From NCBI RefSeq assembly GCF_000223985.1, contig NZ_AFWV01000002.1:72501-136500 (forward strand): DNA of 64,000 nucleotides. Direction: 5' to 3'. The DNA is from Thiocapsa marina 5811 (GTDB lineage Bacteria; Pseudomonadota; Gammaproteobacteria; Chromatiales; Chromatiaceae). Positions 30,256-39,293 of the stretch are shown here, in pieces; within the stretch, counting starts at the first letter, position 1; the number at the start of each line of letters is the position of its first letter. Position numbers and translations under genes: made by a program. A model generated the notes under the pieces. The model made no database searches and was not told where the DNA came from. It saw only the letters and a program-made list of their open reading frames with translations.

Positions 30256-32051
30256 GCAATCCTGCGGCGATGCCTGACTCGGAGCCTGAGCGTCCGCGCG
30301 GCGAGGCCGGGGTTTCGCGCTGGGAGGACGCCGTGCTCGCGGCGGCCCTCATGTCCGTGGACCCGGTCGGGACCGGCGGTGTGGCGCTGCGCTCGCTCGC
30401 CGGCCCGGTGCGCGATCAATGGCTGACGATCATGCGCGACCTGCAGCCGCCCGGCACGCCGATGCGGCGCATCCCGCTGCATGTCTCCGACGGGCGTCTG
30501 CTCGGCGGTTTGGATTTGGCCGCCACCCTGAGCGCCGGCCGACCGGTTGCCGAACGCGGTCTGCTGGTCGAGGCGAACGGCGGGATCGTGGAGCTGGCGA
30601 TGGCCGAGCGGATCGCGGCCGGCACCGCGGCGCGTCTCACCATGGCCTTCGATTCGGGCGAGGTGGTGCTCGAGCGCGACGGTCTGGCGATGCGCTCGCC
30701 GGCGCGGTTCGCCGTGGTCGCCCTGGACGAGGGCGTCGGCGACGACGAGGGGCTACTCAACGCACTGCTCGACCGTCTGGCCTTCCACCAGGATCTGACA
30801 TACATCCGCGTGCACGAGGCGGTCGCCTGCGATTACGACGCCGACGAGATCCTCGCCGCGCGCGCCCTGCTCCCCGGGATTCAGGTCAGCGAGGAGCAGA
30901 TCGAGGCACTCTGCAGCACCGCCTTGGCCTTGGGCATCCCCTCGCTGCGTGCATCCATCTTTGCCGCCCGAGCGGCGTGCGCCGCCGCCGCGCTGGACGG
31001 TCGTTCCGAAGTCACCGACGAGGACCTGGCCGTCGCCGGACGACTGGTGCTCGCGCCGCGCGCGACCATGCTGCCGCCGTCTGAGCAGCCGCCCGACGAG
31101 CCGCCTCCGCCCGAGCCCGAAGAGCCGGATCAGGAGCAAGACAAGGGCGAGGATCAGCAGGAGCCGAAGGAGCTCGAGGATCAGGTGCTCGAAGCCGCCA
31201 AGGCGGCGATCCCGGCCGACCTGCTCGCGCAGCTCCAGCTCGGCAAGCTGCGCCGCTCGCGTGCCCGTGCCACGGGCAAGGCCGGTGCCGTCCAGAATGC
31301 GCCCCTGCGCGGGCGCCCGGCCGGCGTCCTGCGCGGCGAGCCGCGTGCCGGTCTGCGTCTGAACGTGGTCGAGACCCTGCGTGCCGCAGCACCTTGGCAG
31401 CGTCTGCGTCGCGAAGAGGTTGCACGGTTCGGAGGCCAATCAAACCGCATCGAGATCCGTCAGGACGACTTCCGCATCACCCGGTTCAAGCATCGCTCCG
31501 AGACCACGACCATCTTCGTCGTGGATGCCTCGGGCTCCTCGGCCCTGCATCGTCTGGCCGAGGCCAAGGGCGCGGTCGAGCTGCTCCTGGCGGACTGTTA
31601 TGTGCGCCGCGACCGGGTCGCACTGGTCGCCTTCCGCGGTCAGTTCGCCGAGGTGCTGCTGCCGCCGACACGCTCGTTGGTCCGGGCCAAGCGTTCGCTG
31701 GCCAGCCTGCCGGGCGGCGGCGGGACACCGCTCGCCTCCGGGATCGATCTGGGGATGATGCTGGCGGATTCGGTCAAACGCCGCGGCGGCACACCGATCC
31801 TCATCATCATGACCGACGGTCGCGCCAACGTGGCGCGCGACGGCACCGGCGGGCGGGCGCGAGCCAACGAGGATGCGCTCTCCGCGGCACGCTTGGTGCG
31901 CTCGGTCGAGATTACCTCCTTGGTGATCGACACCTCTCCGCGTCCGCAGCAGCAGGGGCGCGATCTGGCCGTCGAGATGGGTGCGCGCTATCTGCCCTTG
32001 CCGCATGCCGACGCGACCTCGCTGTCCCATGCCGTGCGCGCAGCAGGATGA
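30252..32051 (+). CDS. bchD: Magnesium chelatase subunit D
   Basis: A 599-residue platform subunit. The N-terminal third is a degenerate AAA+ domain lacking a proper Walker A. A linker rich in Pro and Glu follows (around PPSEQPPDEPPPPEPEEP), then a von Willebrand/integrin-I domain with the metal-ion-dependent adhesion site DASGSS and the later MTDGRANV. This layout is diagnostic of BchD/ChlD. It works with BchI and a BchH encoded elsewhere. Confidence 0.96.
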   Translation: MSNPAAMPDSEPERPRGEAGVSRWEDAVLAAALMSVDPVGTGGVALRSLAGPVRDQWLTIMRDLQPPGTPMRRIPLHVSDGRLLGGLDLAATLSAGRPVAERGLLVEANGGIVELAMAERIAAGTAARLTMAFDSGEVVLERDGLAMRSPARFAVVALDEGVGDDEGLLNALLDRLAFHQDLTYIRVHEAVACDYDADEILAARALLPGIQVSEEQIEALCSTALALGIPSLRASIFAARAACAAAALDGRSEVTDEDLAVAGRLVLAPRATMLPPSEQPPDEPPPPEPEEPDQEQDKGEDQQEPKELEDQVLEAAKAAIPADLLAQLQLGKLRRSRARATGKAGAVQNAPLRGRPAGVLRGEPRAGLRLNVVETLRAAAPWQRLRREEVARFGGQSNRIEIRQDDFRITRFKHRSETTTIFVVDASGSSALHRLAEAKGAVELLLADCYVRRDRVALVAFRGQFAEVLLPPTRSLVRAKRSLASLPGGGGTPLASGIDLGMMLADSVKRRGGTPILIIMTDGRANVARDGTGGRARANEDALSAARLVRSVEITSLVIDTSPRPQQQGRDLAVEMGARYLPLPHADATSLSHAVRAAG

Positions 32052-32192
32052 CCCCGGGGACGCGCTGATGACCCCCGAAGGCGCACAGCCCGGGATCGTC
32101 GAGTTGCACTCGACTCTTCGGCAGCGCGGCCGGGGCACAGCGTCACGTGCCACTCCATCGTCGCGTGAGCGGCTTAGCCTTGCGGGCGGCGC

Positions 32193-33098
32193 ATGATGGC
32201 CGATACACCACGCTGGGACATCGAGGGTCGCGACTGGCCGAATCGTACGGCCAGCCGCTTCGTGGAAGCCGGAGGTCTGCGCTGGCACGTCCAGCAGATG
32301 GGCGCGGGTCCGATACTCCTCATGCTCCACGGTACGGGTGCCGGGACCCACTCCTGGCGGGCCTTTGCTCCTGCGCTCGCCGATCGCTTTACCGTCGTCG
32401 CGCCTGATTTGCCCGGCCACGGGTTCACCGGTGCCTTGCCGTCGAAACGCATGTCCTTGCCCGGCATGGCCGCGGCGGTTCACGCCCTGCTTCGCGCGCT
32501 CGACTGCACGCCCGAGCTTGTTCTCGGGCACTCGGCGGGTGCGGCGATCCTGATCCGGATGACGCTCGACGGCTTCATCCGGCCGCGTGGCCTGGTGAGT
32601 CTGAACGGCGCACTGATGCCCTGGCGCGGACTCCCGGCACACCTCTTTTCACCCGCAGCGAAGCTGATGGCCGCGAATGTCCTGGTCGCGCGTCTCTTCG
32701 CACGGCGTGCGGCAGACCGGCGGGTGGTCGAGCGTCTGGTCGAGAGCACCGGCTCGGTCCTGGAGCCGGCCGGCGTCGACCTCTATCAGCGCCTCGTCCG
32801 TCATCCCTCGCATGTCGGCGCCAGTCTCGCCATGATGGCCAACTGGGATCTGGCCGCGCTCGCTCCCGAGCTGAGTCGTCTCGAGCCGCCGCTCTTTCTG
32901 GTCGTCGGGGAAGGCGACCTGACGGTCTCCCCATCCGAGGCGCGCCGCGTGCGCGAGCGCCTCCCGAGTGCAGAGGTCATCGCGCTGCCGGGTCTCGGGC
33001 ACCTCGCCCACGAGGAGCGCCCCGAAGAGGTTGCGGATCTGGTCAAGGGTCTAGCTGATCGGCTGGGTCTCCCGGATGGAAGGGCCCGGACGGTTTAG
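32193..33098 (+). CDS. bchO: Alpha/beta hydrolase BchO (Mg-chelatase associated)
   Basis: A 301-residue hydrolase regularly found right after bchD in purple bacteria. Motifs are LLMLHGTGAGTHSW, the elbow LGHSAGAAI, the acid strand VVGEGDLTV and the His in LPGLGHLAHEE. The name follows from the context and the close family match. It is thought to aid Mg-chelatase but has no proven reaction. The start could be either of two adjacent ATGs (32193 or 32196). The 141 bp between bchD and bchO hold no other gene. Confidence 0.92.
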   Translation: MMADTPRWDIEGRDWPNRTASRFVEAGGLRWHVQQMGAGPILLMLHGTGAGTHSWRAFAPALADRFTVVAPDLPGHGFTGALPSKRMSLPGMAAAVHALLRALDCTPELVLGHSAGAAILIRMTLDGFIRPRGLVSLNGALMPWRGLPAHLFSPAAKLMAANVLVARLFARRAADRRVVERLVESTGSVLEPAGVDLYQRLVRHPSHVGASLAMMANWDLAALAPELSRLEPPLFLVVGEGDLTVSPSEARRVRERLPSAEVIALPGLGHLAHEERPEEVADLVKGLADRLGLPDGRARTV

Positions 33099-33152
33099 AG
33101 AGCGATGAGCGGCGCGGCCCTGCTCTTACGCACGGCCACGTCGCTGCCGATC

Positions 33153-33232
33153 GGTAGGGTGGACAAGCGCAGCGCAGTCCACCAGCTGCGGCGCAGGCCT
33201 CGGTGAACTTCGCTATCGCTCGTGCACCCTAC
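33153..33232. repeat. GTAGGGTGGAC inverted pair, copy B3
   Basis: An 80-bp element between bchO and the crtI promoter. The right arm is GGTGAACTTCGCTATCGCTC and has lost one pairing base. The 14-nt sequence CGGCCACGTCGCTG lies just before it and also just before copy B8. Confidence 0.85.
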
Positions 33233-33293
33233 CGGGCTTTCTGAGTTTAGCGTCGACTTGATCCAACAGGGGCTGACAAACGCCCAATCCTGC

Positions 33294-33299
33294 TATAAT
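33294..33299 (+). promoter_or_regulatory. Possible -10 box of the crtI-crtB promoter
   Basis: A perfect TATAAT lies 38 bp before the crtI start codon. The best -35 is CTGACA at 33273, 15 bp upstream, a slightly short spacer. The box runs straight into the PpsR/CrtJ palindrome, so repressor binding would cover the start of transcription. Confidence 0.6.
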
Positions 33300-33316
33300 G
33301 TCAACCAACATTGACA
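33299..33316. promoter_or_regulatory. PpsR/CrtJ-type operator
   Basis: TGTCAACCAACATTGACA fits the consensus TGT-N12-ACA with a perfect TGTCAA/TTGACA palindrome. PpsR/CrtJ represses bch and crt genes under oxygen in purple bacteria. It overlaps the likely transcription start of crtI. A single site is seen; many targets carry two. Confidence 0.78.
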
Positions 33317-33336
33317 TTACATAAGGTCATGCAGAC

Positions 33337-34866
33337 TTGACACTCGCGACATCTCAGACCTCCGGACACACCCCGGCCGGCTCCAAACCACAAGCGGTCA
33401 TCATCGGCAGTGGCTTCGGCGGACTCGCCGCCGCGATTCGCCTGGGCGCTCGGGGCTATCAGGTCACCGTGCTCGAGCGTCTCGACGCGCCCGGCGGTCG
33501 TGCCTACGTCCACAAGATCGACGGCTTCACCTTCGATGCCGGTCCGACCATCATCACCGCGCCCTTCCTGCTCGACGAGCTTTGGGGGCTGTGCGGTCGC
33601 ACCTTCTCCGAGGAGATCGATATCCGCTTGATGGATCCCTTCTACCGGATCCGTTTCGACGACGGCAAGGTGTTCGATTACAACGGCGACGCGGATGCCG
33701 TGAAGGCGCAGATCGCCAAATTCTCGCCGCGCGATGTCGATGGCTACGATCGCTTCATGGAACATAGTCAGGCGATCTTCAAAGTCGGTTTCGAGCAGTT
33801 GGGCCATGTGCCCTTCAACTCCTGGACCGACATGCTCAAGATCGTGCCGGACATGATCACGCTCGGCAGCCATCGCAGCGTCTATGCGATGGTTTCCAAG
33901 TACATCAAAGACCCCTACATCCGCCAGGTCCTGTCCTTCCATCCGCTGCTGATCGGCGGCAATCCCTTCTCCGTCACCTCAATCTACACGCTCATCTCCT
34001 TCCTGGAGCGCAGGTGGGGCGTGCACTCGGCCATCGGCGGTACGGGTGCGCTCGTCAACGGGATGGTTAGCCTCATCGAAGGCCAAGGCGGAACGATTCG
34101 CTACCGCGAAGAGGTCGAGCAGATCCTTGTGAAGAACGGCACGGCGACCGGTGTCCGGCTCAAGTCCGGCGAGACGATCGACGCCCCGGTCGTAGTGTCC
34201 AACGCAGACGCTGCTTGGACCTATCGCTACCTCTTGCCGGCCGAGCATCGCAGTCATTGGACGGATCAGAAGATCGACCGCGCCCAATACTCCAACGGGC
34301 TCTTCGTTTGGTATTTCGGCACCAAGCGCCAGTATCCCGACGTCGCCCATCATACGATCCTGCTCGGCCCACGCTACAAAGGGCTGCTGGACGATATCTT
34401 CAAGAACAAGCGACTGGCGGACGACTTCAGTCTCTATCTGCATCGCCCGACGGCGACGGATCCGGGTTTGGCACCGGAGGGTTGCGACGCCTTCTACGTC
34501 TTGGCCCCGGTTCCGCACCTAAAGGGCGATGTCGACTGGGAGAAGGAAGCCGAGCCCTTCCGGGCACGGATCGCACGTTATCTGAGTGAAACCGTCCTGC
34601 CGGGCTTGGAAGACGAGATCGTCGCCTCGCTCGTCACGACGCCGCGGGATTTCCAGGACAGGCTTCTGTCCTACAACGGGGCCGGGTTCAGTCTTGAGCC
34701 CATCCTCTTGCAGAGTGCATGGTTCAGACCGCACAACGCGAGCGAAGAGGTGAAAGGCCTTTACTTGGTCGGTGCGGGGACGCATCCGGGTGCAGGTGTG
34801 CCCGGTGTCCTGTCGTCGGCCCGTGTTCTCGATACGGTGGTGCCCGATGCCTCAACCTATGCTTAA
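33337..34866 (+). CDS. crtI: Phytoene desaturase
   Basis: A 509-residue FAD amine-oxidoreductase-type enzyme of carotenoid synthesis acting on phytoene at the membrane. The dinucleotide motif is IIGSGFGGLAAAIRLGARG and the C-terminal FAD motif is GLYLVGAGTHPGAGVPGV. The start is TTG at 33337, ten bases after AAGG; the ATG at 33329 is out of frame and hits a stop at once. It overlaps crtB by about 20 bp. Together these two give the first steps toward the spirilloxanthin or okenone series. Confidence 0.95.
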   Translation: MTLATSQTSGHTPAGSKPQAVIIGSGFGGLAAAIRLGARGYQVTVLERLDAPGGRAYVHKIDGFTFDAGPTIITAPFLLDELWGLCGRTFSEEIDIRLMDPFYRIRFDDGKVFDYNGDADAVKAQIAKFSPRDVDGYDRFMEHSQAIFKVGFEQLGHVPFNSWTDMLKIVPDMITLGSHRSVYAMVSKYIKDPYIRQVLSFHPLLIGGNPFSVTSIYTLISFLERRWGVHSAIGGTGALVNGMVSLIEGQGGTIRYREEVEQILVKNGTATGVRLKSGETIDAPVVVSNADAAWTYRYLLPAEHRSHWTDQKIDRAQYSNGLFVWYFGTKRQYPDVAHHTILLGPRYKGLLDDIFKNKRLADDFSLYLHRPTATDPGLAPEGCDAFYVLAPVPHLKGDVDWEKEAEPFRARIARYLSETVLPGLEDEIVASLVTTPRDFQDRLLSYNGAGFSLEPILLQSAWFRPHNASEEVKGLYLVGAGTHPGAGVPGVLSSARVLDTVVPDASTYA

Positions 34867-35914
34867 GACCTATTATGCGAGCGCGGCGGACCTCGCCGCG
34901 TGTCGCCAACTGCTGCGGACCGGCTCGCGTTCCTTCTACGCGGCCTCCTTCCTCTTGCCTCAGCGTATTCGCGATCCGGCCATCGCGCTCTACGCCTTTT
35001 GTCGCATCGCCGACGATGCGATCGATTGCGCGGGCGACGAGCCCGGGGCACAGACGCGCGCCTTGGCCGAGCTGCACCACCGTCTCGACCGCATCTACGA
35101 CGGTGAGCCGATCGATGAATACACGGATCGCGCCCTGGCCGACGTTGTCAGATGCTTCGGGATCCCGAAGGCGCTGCTCGAGGCCCTGCTCGAAGGGTTC
35201 GAGTGGGATGCCGAAGGTCGGCGCTTCGAGGACATCTCGGGTGTCTACGACTATTCGGCGCGGGTCGCGGGTACCGTCGGCGCCATGATGGCGGCCCTCA
35301 TGGGCGCTCGGAGCACCCAGTTGGTGGCGCGCGCCTGCGATCTCGGCGTGGCCATGCAGTTGACCAATATCGCACGCGATGTCGGGGAAGACGCCCGCAA
35401 CGGCCGTCTCTATTTGCCGATGTCGTGGATGCGCGAGGTCGGGATCGACCCCGAGAAATGGCTCGAGAAACCCGTCTTCAACGAGGCTCTCGCCAGCGTG
35501 ATCGAGCGTCTGCTACGTGCGGCCGAAACCTTGTACGTACGCTCCGATGCAGGGATCGCCGGGCTGCCGATGGGCTGTCGTGCCGGCATCAACGCCGCGC
35601 GCTATCTCTATGCCGAGATCGGTCGTCAGGTCGAGCGCCAAGGTCTGGACTCCATCTCTCGGCGTGCCGTAGTGCCCGGAAGCCGTAAGGTCCAGCTCCT
35701 GGCCCCGATCCTCGGCACCGCCGTGTTGTCGCCGCGCTACGTGTCCGCTCCGCCGCTGGACGAAACACGCTTCCTGGTGGATGCCGTGGTCTACTCCGCC
35801 CATCGCTCCAGTGAAGAGGAGACCGCAGCCCCCGCGGGTGTGGGCGGTCGCGTGATCTGGGTGCTGGAGCTCTTCGAGCAGCTCGAGGAGCGCGAGCGCG
35901 CGTTGACCAACTGA
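34847..35914 (+). CDS. crtB: Phytoene synthase
   Basis: A squalene/phytoene synthase of about 355 residues that condenses two GGPP molecules. The two aspartate-rich motifs are FCRIADDAIDCAGDE and LTNIARDVGEDARNGR, the latter followed by YLP. I chose the ATG at 34847, which overlaps the crtI stop; an ATG at 34859 is also possible, and the longer frame from 34772 is only the crtI complement frame. It is translationally coupled to crtI. Confidence 0.94.
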   Translation: MPQPMLKTYYASAADLAACRQLLRTGSRSFYAASFLLPQRIRDPAIALYAFCRIADDAIDCAGDEPGAQTRALAELHHRLDRIYDGEPIDEYTDRALADVVRCFGIPKALLEALLEGFEWDAEGRRFEDISGVYDYSARVAGTVGAMMAALMGARSTQLVARACDLGVAMQLTNIARDVGEDARNGRLYLPMSWMREVGIDPEKWLEKPVFNEALASVIERLLRAAETLYVRSDAGIAGLPMGCRAGINAARYLYAEIGRQVERQGLDSISRRAVVPGSRKVQLLAPILGTAVLSPRYVSAPPLDETRFLVDAVVYSAHRSSEEETAAPAGVGGRVIWVLELFEQLEERERALTN

Positions 35915-36007
35915 CGCTCGTTTCGCGGGATCGGCGCGATATCCGCGGATGTCGCGCCTGAAGTTTTTAGATGTGTTCCGTGAATTGATGCGGGGGGTGA
36001 GCGAGGC

Positions 36008-36046
36008 CCCGGCCGAAGGCAACCCTCGAGAGGTTGCTCGGCCGGG
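36008..36046. terminator. Long GC hairpin after crtB
   Basis: A 9-bp stem CCCGGCCGA / TCGGCCGGG continues after a small bulge with GCAACC / GGTTGC around a CTCGAGA loop. There is no U run. It may stabilise or end the crtIB transcript. Otherwise 35915-36133 holds only repeat B4. Confidence 0.55.
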
Positions 36047-36077
36047 TGCGGACGCCGGCTGAGTCCTGTGCCGGGGT

Positions 36078-36125
36078 GGTGGACTGCGCTGCGCTTGTCC
36101 ACCCTACGGCGCTTGTCTAGCCTAC
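36078..36125. repeat. GTAGGGTGGAC element, single arm, copy B4
   Basis: Only the right arm GGTGGACTGCGCTGCGC...CCACCCTAC is intact, followed by a decayed echo (GCGCTTGTCTAGCCTAC). It looks like a half element that lost its left arm. It lies just beyond the crtB hairpin and next to the stop of the following minus-strand gene. Confidence 0.8.
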
Positions 36126-36133
36126 CGCCCGGA

Positions 36134-36934
36134 TCACGGATGCGCGCTGCCGGGCGGAGGCATCTGCATCGTCATGTCGCGCTCGCCGTAGCCTTCCGGG
36201 ATCTCGAAGATGTCGGCCGGGATCGCCTCCTTGCGGATCACGGTGACCTCGGTCTCGGTCTCCATCGTGGTGCCCATCATCTCCATCTTGGTCTTGGTCA
36301 GGATGGGATACCCCTTGATCTTGCTCATCTCCTCACGCTGGGCCACACCGGCCGGCGAGTTCGCCAGCATGCCGCCGGGACCCGAGAGGCTCATCATGTC
36401 GGTGTACCGGGTCACGTCGAGGTCCACGTCCTCGGTTGCCCAGATCTCCTGATCCACGCCCATCATGCCGGTCTTGGTGACCCGATACTCTTTGGTGTCC
36501 CAGTCGCCGATCTTCTTGGTCTCGCCGGTCGCTTCGACCTTCACGGTCATCTCGCCCATCATGGCGCGCATCTGCTCGGCGGCCGGACCGGACATGCTCT
36601 CCATGACCGACTTGACGTCGATCGGGAGATATTCCTTCTCGGCATGATTGATGAAGACGATGGTCCCGGCCGTCGGATCCATGATCATGTCGGTCGCATC
36701 GGGCCCGTCGTTGACAACCTTCATCTTGTCGTAGGCCAGATAAGTCTTCGACAGGTCTTCGCTCGCCGCTTCTCCCATGACGCCAGAGCTGCGATTCATC
36801 GTTTCGATGTAATAACCCTCTTCGTCCGCGATCGCGGCGGACACCGGCAGCAGCGCCGCCAACGCGAGGGCCAGCCCGAGACGACGGGTCATGACCGGCT
36901 GACGCCCGATGCTCGAGCCTTGCTGATTCATCAT
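36134..36934 (-). CDS. Periplasmic DUF4412-like protein
   Basis: About 266 residues. The ATG at 36934 (MMNQQG) opens a signal peptide (RRLGLALALAALLPVSAAIA before DEEG). The mature protein is rich in Met and Glu and has the YDKMKVV and INHAEKEY features of DUF4412-type proteins, which are exported proteins of unknown role. Upstream reading in frame to 37159 is non-coding. It is transcribed in the same direction as the paaK-ior operon but 106 bp downstream of it. Confidence 0.75.
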   Translation of the reverse strand: MMNQQGSSIGRQPVMTRRLGLALALAALLPVSAAIADEEGYYIETMNRSSGVMGEAASEDLSKTYLAYDKMKVVNDGPDATDMIMDPTAGTIVFINHAEKEYLPIDVKSVMESMSGPAAEQMRAMMGEMTVKVEATGETKKIGDWDTKEYRVTKTGMMGVDQEIWATEDVDLDVTRYTDMMSLSGPGGMLANSPAGVAQREEMSKIKGYPILTKTKMEMMGTTMETETEVTVIRKEAIPADIFEIPEGYGERDMTMQMPPPGSAHP

Positions 36935-37040
36935 GCTTATTCCTCTGCGGTGACTGGATTGTTTTCGATGCGCCGAATCGACGGCGCAGGCGCCCAAACG
37001 CGCGAACAGGGTAATCGATGCGGCGCGCGTCGGGATAGGG

Positions 37041-38384
37041 CTATTCGCCGAGATCGCGTCGGTCGAGCACCCGCTTGGCCTTCCCGACAAAGCGCTCGAT
37101 GCTGCGCGGCTCGACCAGATCGACATGGGCGCGGATGCCGGCAACCGTATTGATCTCACGGCTGATCCGCTCGCAGAGCGTCTGCATGCGGTCCATCCGG
37201 TCGGAGAAGATCTCCGGGCGGATCTCGACCTTGACGTGGACCTCGTCGAGCGTGCCGGGCCGGGAGACCTCGATAAGATAGTGCGGCGTGGTGCCCTCCA
37301 CGCGCAGCAGCGCCTCCTCGATCTGGGAGGGGAAGACGTTCAACCCGCGGATGATCAGCATGTCGTCGGTGCGGCCGGTCACGCGGCTCATGCGTGTCGT
37401 GCGTCGTCCGCAGGCGCAGGGCTCGCGGTAGAGTCGGGCGATGTCGCGGGTGCGATAACGGATCAGCGGCATGGCCTCGCGGGTGAGGGTCGTGATCACC
37501 AGCTCGCCGGGCTCGCCTTCCGGGACCGGCTCCAGGGTCTCGGGATCCAGACATTCCACCAGGAAATGATCCTCCTGGATGTGCATCCCGGTGCGCTCGG
37601 GACACTCCCCGCTGACGCCCGGACCGATGATCTCGGAGAGCCCGTAATTGTTGAAGGCGGCGATGTCGAGCTGATCCTCGATCTCGCGGCGCATGTCCTC
37701 GGTCCAGGGCTCGCCGCCGAAATGGCCGAAGCGGATCGGCAGAGAGCGCGGATCGATGCCCAGCTCGCGCGCCGAATCCGCGATGGTCAGGGCATAGCTG
37801 GGGGTGCAGATCAGCACCTCCGGGTCCAGGTCGCGCATGATCTCGATCTGGCGCCGCGTGTTGCCGGCCGCCGCCGGGATGATCGCCGCACCGACCCGCT
37901 CGATGCCGTAATGCAGTCCGAAACCACCGGTGAAGAGTCCGTAGCCGAAGGCGACCTGTGCGGTGTGCTCGGGCCTGAGCCCGCCGGCGACCAGGAAGCG
38001 TGCGCAGAGGTTCGACCAGGTCTCCAGATCGCGAGCCGTATAGGCGACGAAGGTGGGCCGCCCGGTCGTACCCGATGAGCCGTGGATGCGCGCCAACGCC
38101 TTGCGCGGAACGGCCAGAAAACCGAACGGATGCTGACGTCGCAGATCGTCCTTGGTGGTCAGCGGGAGGCGACGCACGTCGGCGAGCGAGCGGATGCTGT
38201 GCGGGCCGATCTCGCGATGGGCGAAGTGATCGCGGTAAAAGGGCACCCGCGCAACCCGCGTCACCAGCTCGCGCAGACGCTCCAGCTGCAACGCCTCGAT
38301 GTCCTCGCGCGGCAGGGTCTCGGCATCCGGATCCCAGATGCGGTGCTCGGTCTGCCGATGGGCCTCATGAATCTGCGCGGCCAT
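37041..38384 (-). CDS. paaK: Phenylacetate--CoA ligase (second copy)
   Basis: A 447-residue AMP-forming ligase. The AMP-binding motif is HGSSGTTGRPT, with YGLSEIIGPGVSGEC, the hinge/adenylate-binding region IRYRTRDIARL and the PaaK C-terminal motif IIRGLNVFPSQIEE. It is the last gene in the run iorA-iorB-paaK-ACT-paaK. It differs clearly from the copy at 39360, so the pair is not a recent duplication. The ATG at 38384 gives the normal length; the open frame before it covers repeat B5. Confidence 0.92.
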   Translation of the reverse strand: MAAQIHEAHRQTEHRIWDPDAETLPREDIEALQLERLRELVTRVARVPFYRDHFAHREIGPHSIRSLADVRRLPLTTKDDLRRQHPFGFLAVPRKALARIHGSSGTTGRPTFVAYTARDLETWSNLCARFLVAGGLRPEHTAQVAFGYGLFTGGFGLHYGIERVGAAIIPAAAGNTRRQIEIMRDLDPEVLICTPSYALTIADSARELGIDPRSLPIRFGHFGGEPWTEDMRREIEDQLDIAAFNNYGLSEIIGPGVSGECPERTGMHIQEDHFLVECLDPETLEPVPEGEPGELVITTLTREAMPLIRYRTRDIARLYREPCACGRRTTRMSRVTGRTDDMLIIRGLNVFPSQIEEALLRVEGTTPHYLIEVSRPGTLDEVHVKVEIRPEIFSDRMDRMQTLCERISREINTVAGIRAHVDLVEPRSIERFVGKAKRVLDRRDLGE

Positions 38385-38475
38385 AGTCCTCGGTCCGTTG
38401 GTGGGTGTTGCAACGGCGCGAAACCCGCTGCGTCGATACTCGGTATGAGATTGCGAAGTGTGAACCCCGGGTCGG

Positions 38476-38570
38476 GTAGAGTGGACGAGCGAGAGCGAAG
38501 TCCACCGAGTCCTGCGCCGGCGCTGGTGGACTGCGCTACGCTTGTCCACCCTACCTGTCTTGTCCACCCT
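38476..38570. repeat. GTAGGGTGGAC inverted pair, copy B5
   Basis: Left arm GTAGAGTGGACGAGCGAGAG, right arm GGTGGACTGCGCTACGC ending in CCACCCTAC at 38554, plus a short echo CTTGTCCACCCT. It is one of the copies that combines the two arm variants. It sits 24 bp before A8, so two repeat families lie side by side between the ACT gene and the second paaK. Confidence 0.84.
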
Positions 38571-38593
38571 TTCCCGGAGTCGACCGAACATCC

Positions 38594-38678
38594 TGAACCG
38601 CGTCCACCACTGTGGCGGCAGACTCACGCAAGTGCGACCCCAACCGACAAGACAGCATATCCAAAGGGACGCGGTTCA
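38594..38678. repeat. Palindromic element A8, with TGA-type ends
   Basis: An 85-bp element with the ends TGAACCGCGTCC and GGGACGCGGTTCA. It is the only copy here where both ends carry the A-to-G/T-to-C change, so the inverted ends still pair. Its last three bases (TCA on the plus strand) are the TGA stop codon of the ACT-domain gene. Confidence 0.85.
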
Positions 38679-39116
38679 GCCGGAGACCACGCTCAGCAGC
38701 TCATCACCATCCACCACATGGAGTCCCTTCTCGAGCAGCACGTCGATCGCGCGATCCGGATCCTCGAAGCGGAAGATCAGGATCGCCTTGTCGCCGCGCC
38801 GCAGCGAGAAGGCATACATGTACTCGATGTTCAGTCCGGCGCCCTCCAGCACGGCCAGCGCCTCGGCGAGGCCGCCCGGCCGATCGAGCACGTCGACCGC
38901 CACCACCTCGGTGAGGTTGACCACCCAGCCCGCGTCCTCCAGGACCTGTTTTGCCTTGTCCCATTCACGCACGATCAGACGCAGGATGCCGAACTGGGCG
39001 GTGTCCGCGAGCGAGAGCGTCAGGATATTGATGCCTTCCTTCGCGATCGCCTCCAGAGGCGCACCGAGGCGCCCGGGGCGGTTCTCCAGAAAAAGCGAGA
39101 GTTGTTGCAGTTTCAT
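38676..39116 (-). CDS. Tandem ACT-domain protein
   Basis: A 146-residue protein with two ACT folds (LQQLSLFLENRPGRLGAPLE and VDVLDRPGGLAEALAVLEG), a regulatory module that binds amino acids. It sits between two phenylacetate-CoA ligase genes, a conserved arrangement in ior-paaK loci. It probably senses an aromatic amino acid or arylacetate (inference from context). Its stop TGA is the end of repeat A8. Confidence 0.88.
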   Translation of the reverse strand: MKLQQLSLFLENRPGRLGAPLEAIAKEGINILTLSLADTAQFGILRLIVREWDKAKQVLEDAGWVVNLTEVVAVDVLDRPGGLAEALAVLEGAGLNIEYMYAFSLRRGDKAILIFRFEDPDRAIDVLLEKGLHVVDGDELLSVVSG

Positions 39117-39160
39117 GGTTTCGAGTCCTCGTGGTGCTCGGATGGTCTCTTTCAGCCTCC

Positions 39161-39233
39161 AGCTATCAGCTATCAGCTATCAGCTATCAGCTATCAGCTA
39201 TCAGCTATCAGCTATCAGCTATCAGCTATCAGC
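39161..39233. repeat. Perfect 7-bp tandem array AGCTATC x10
   Basis: Ten perfect AGCTATC units from 39161 to 39230, plus a partial AGC. It lies upstream of the ACT gene start and in the 243-bp gap that follows the first paaK gene. The 7-bp unit means an expansion shifts reading frame, but no gene reads through it. Confidence 0.97.
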
Positions 39234-39293
39234 GCTGAGCTGGGTTTTTCTGCCGCTGCAGGAGTTGATCCAAGTGGGTTCGGATCGACACAA

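Noticed and set aside
36008-36046. A true rho-independent terminator after crtB
   Set aside because: The hairpin is strong but lacks a T run, so it is kept only as a possible stabiliser or terminator at low confidence.
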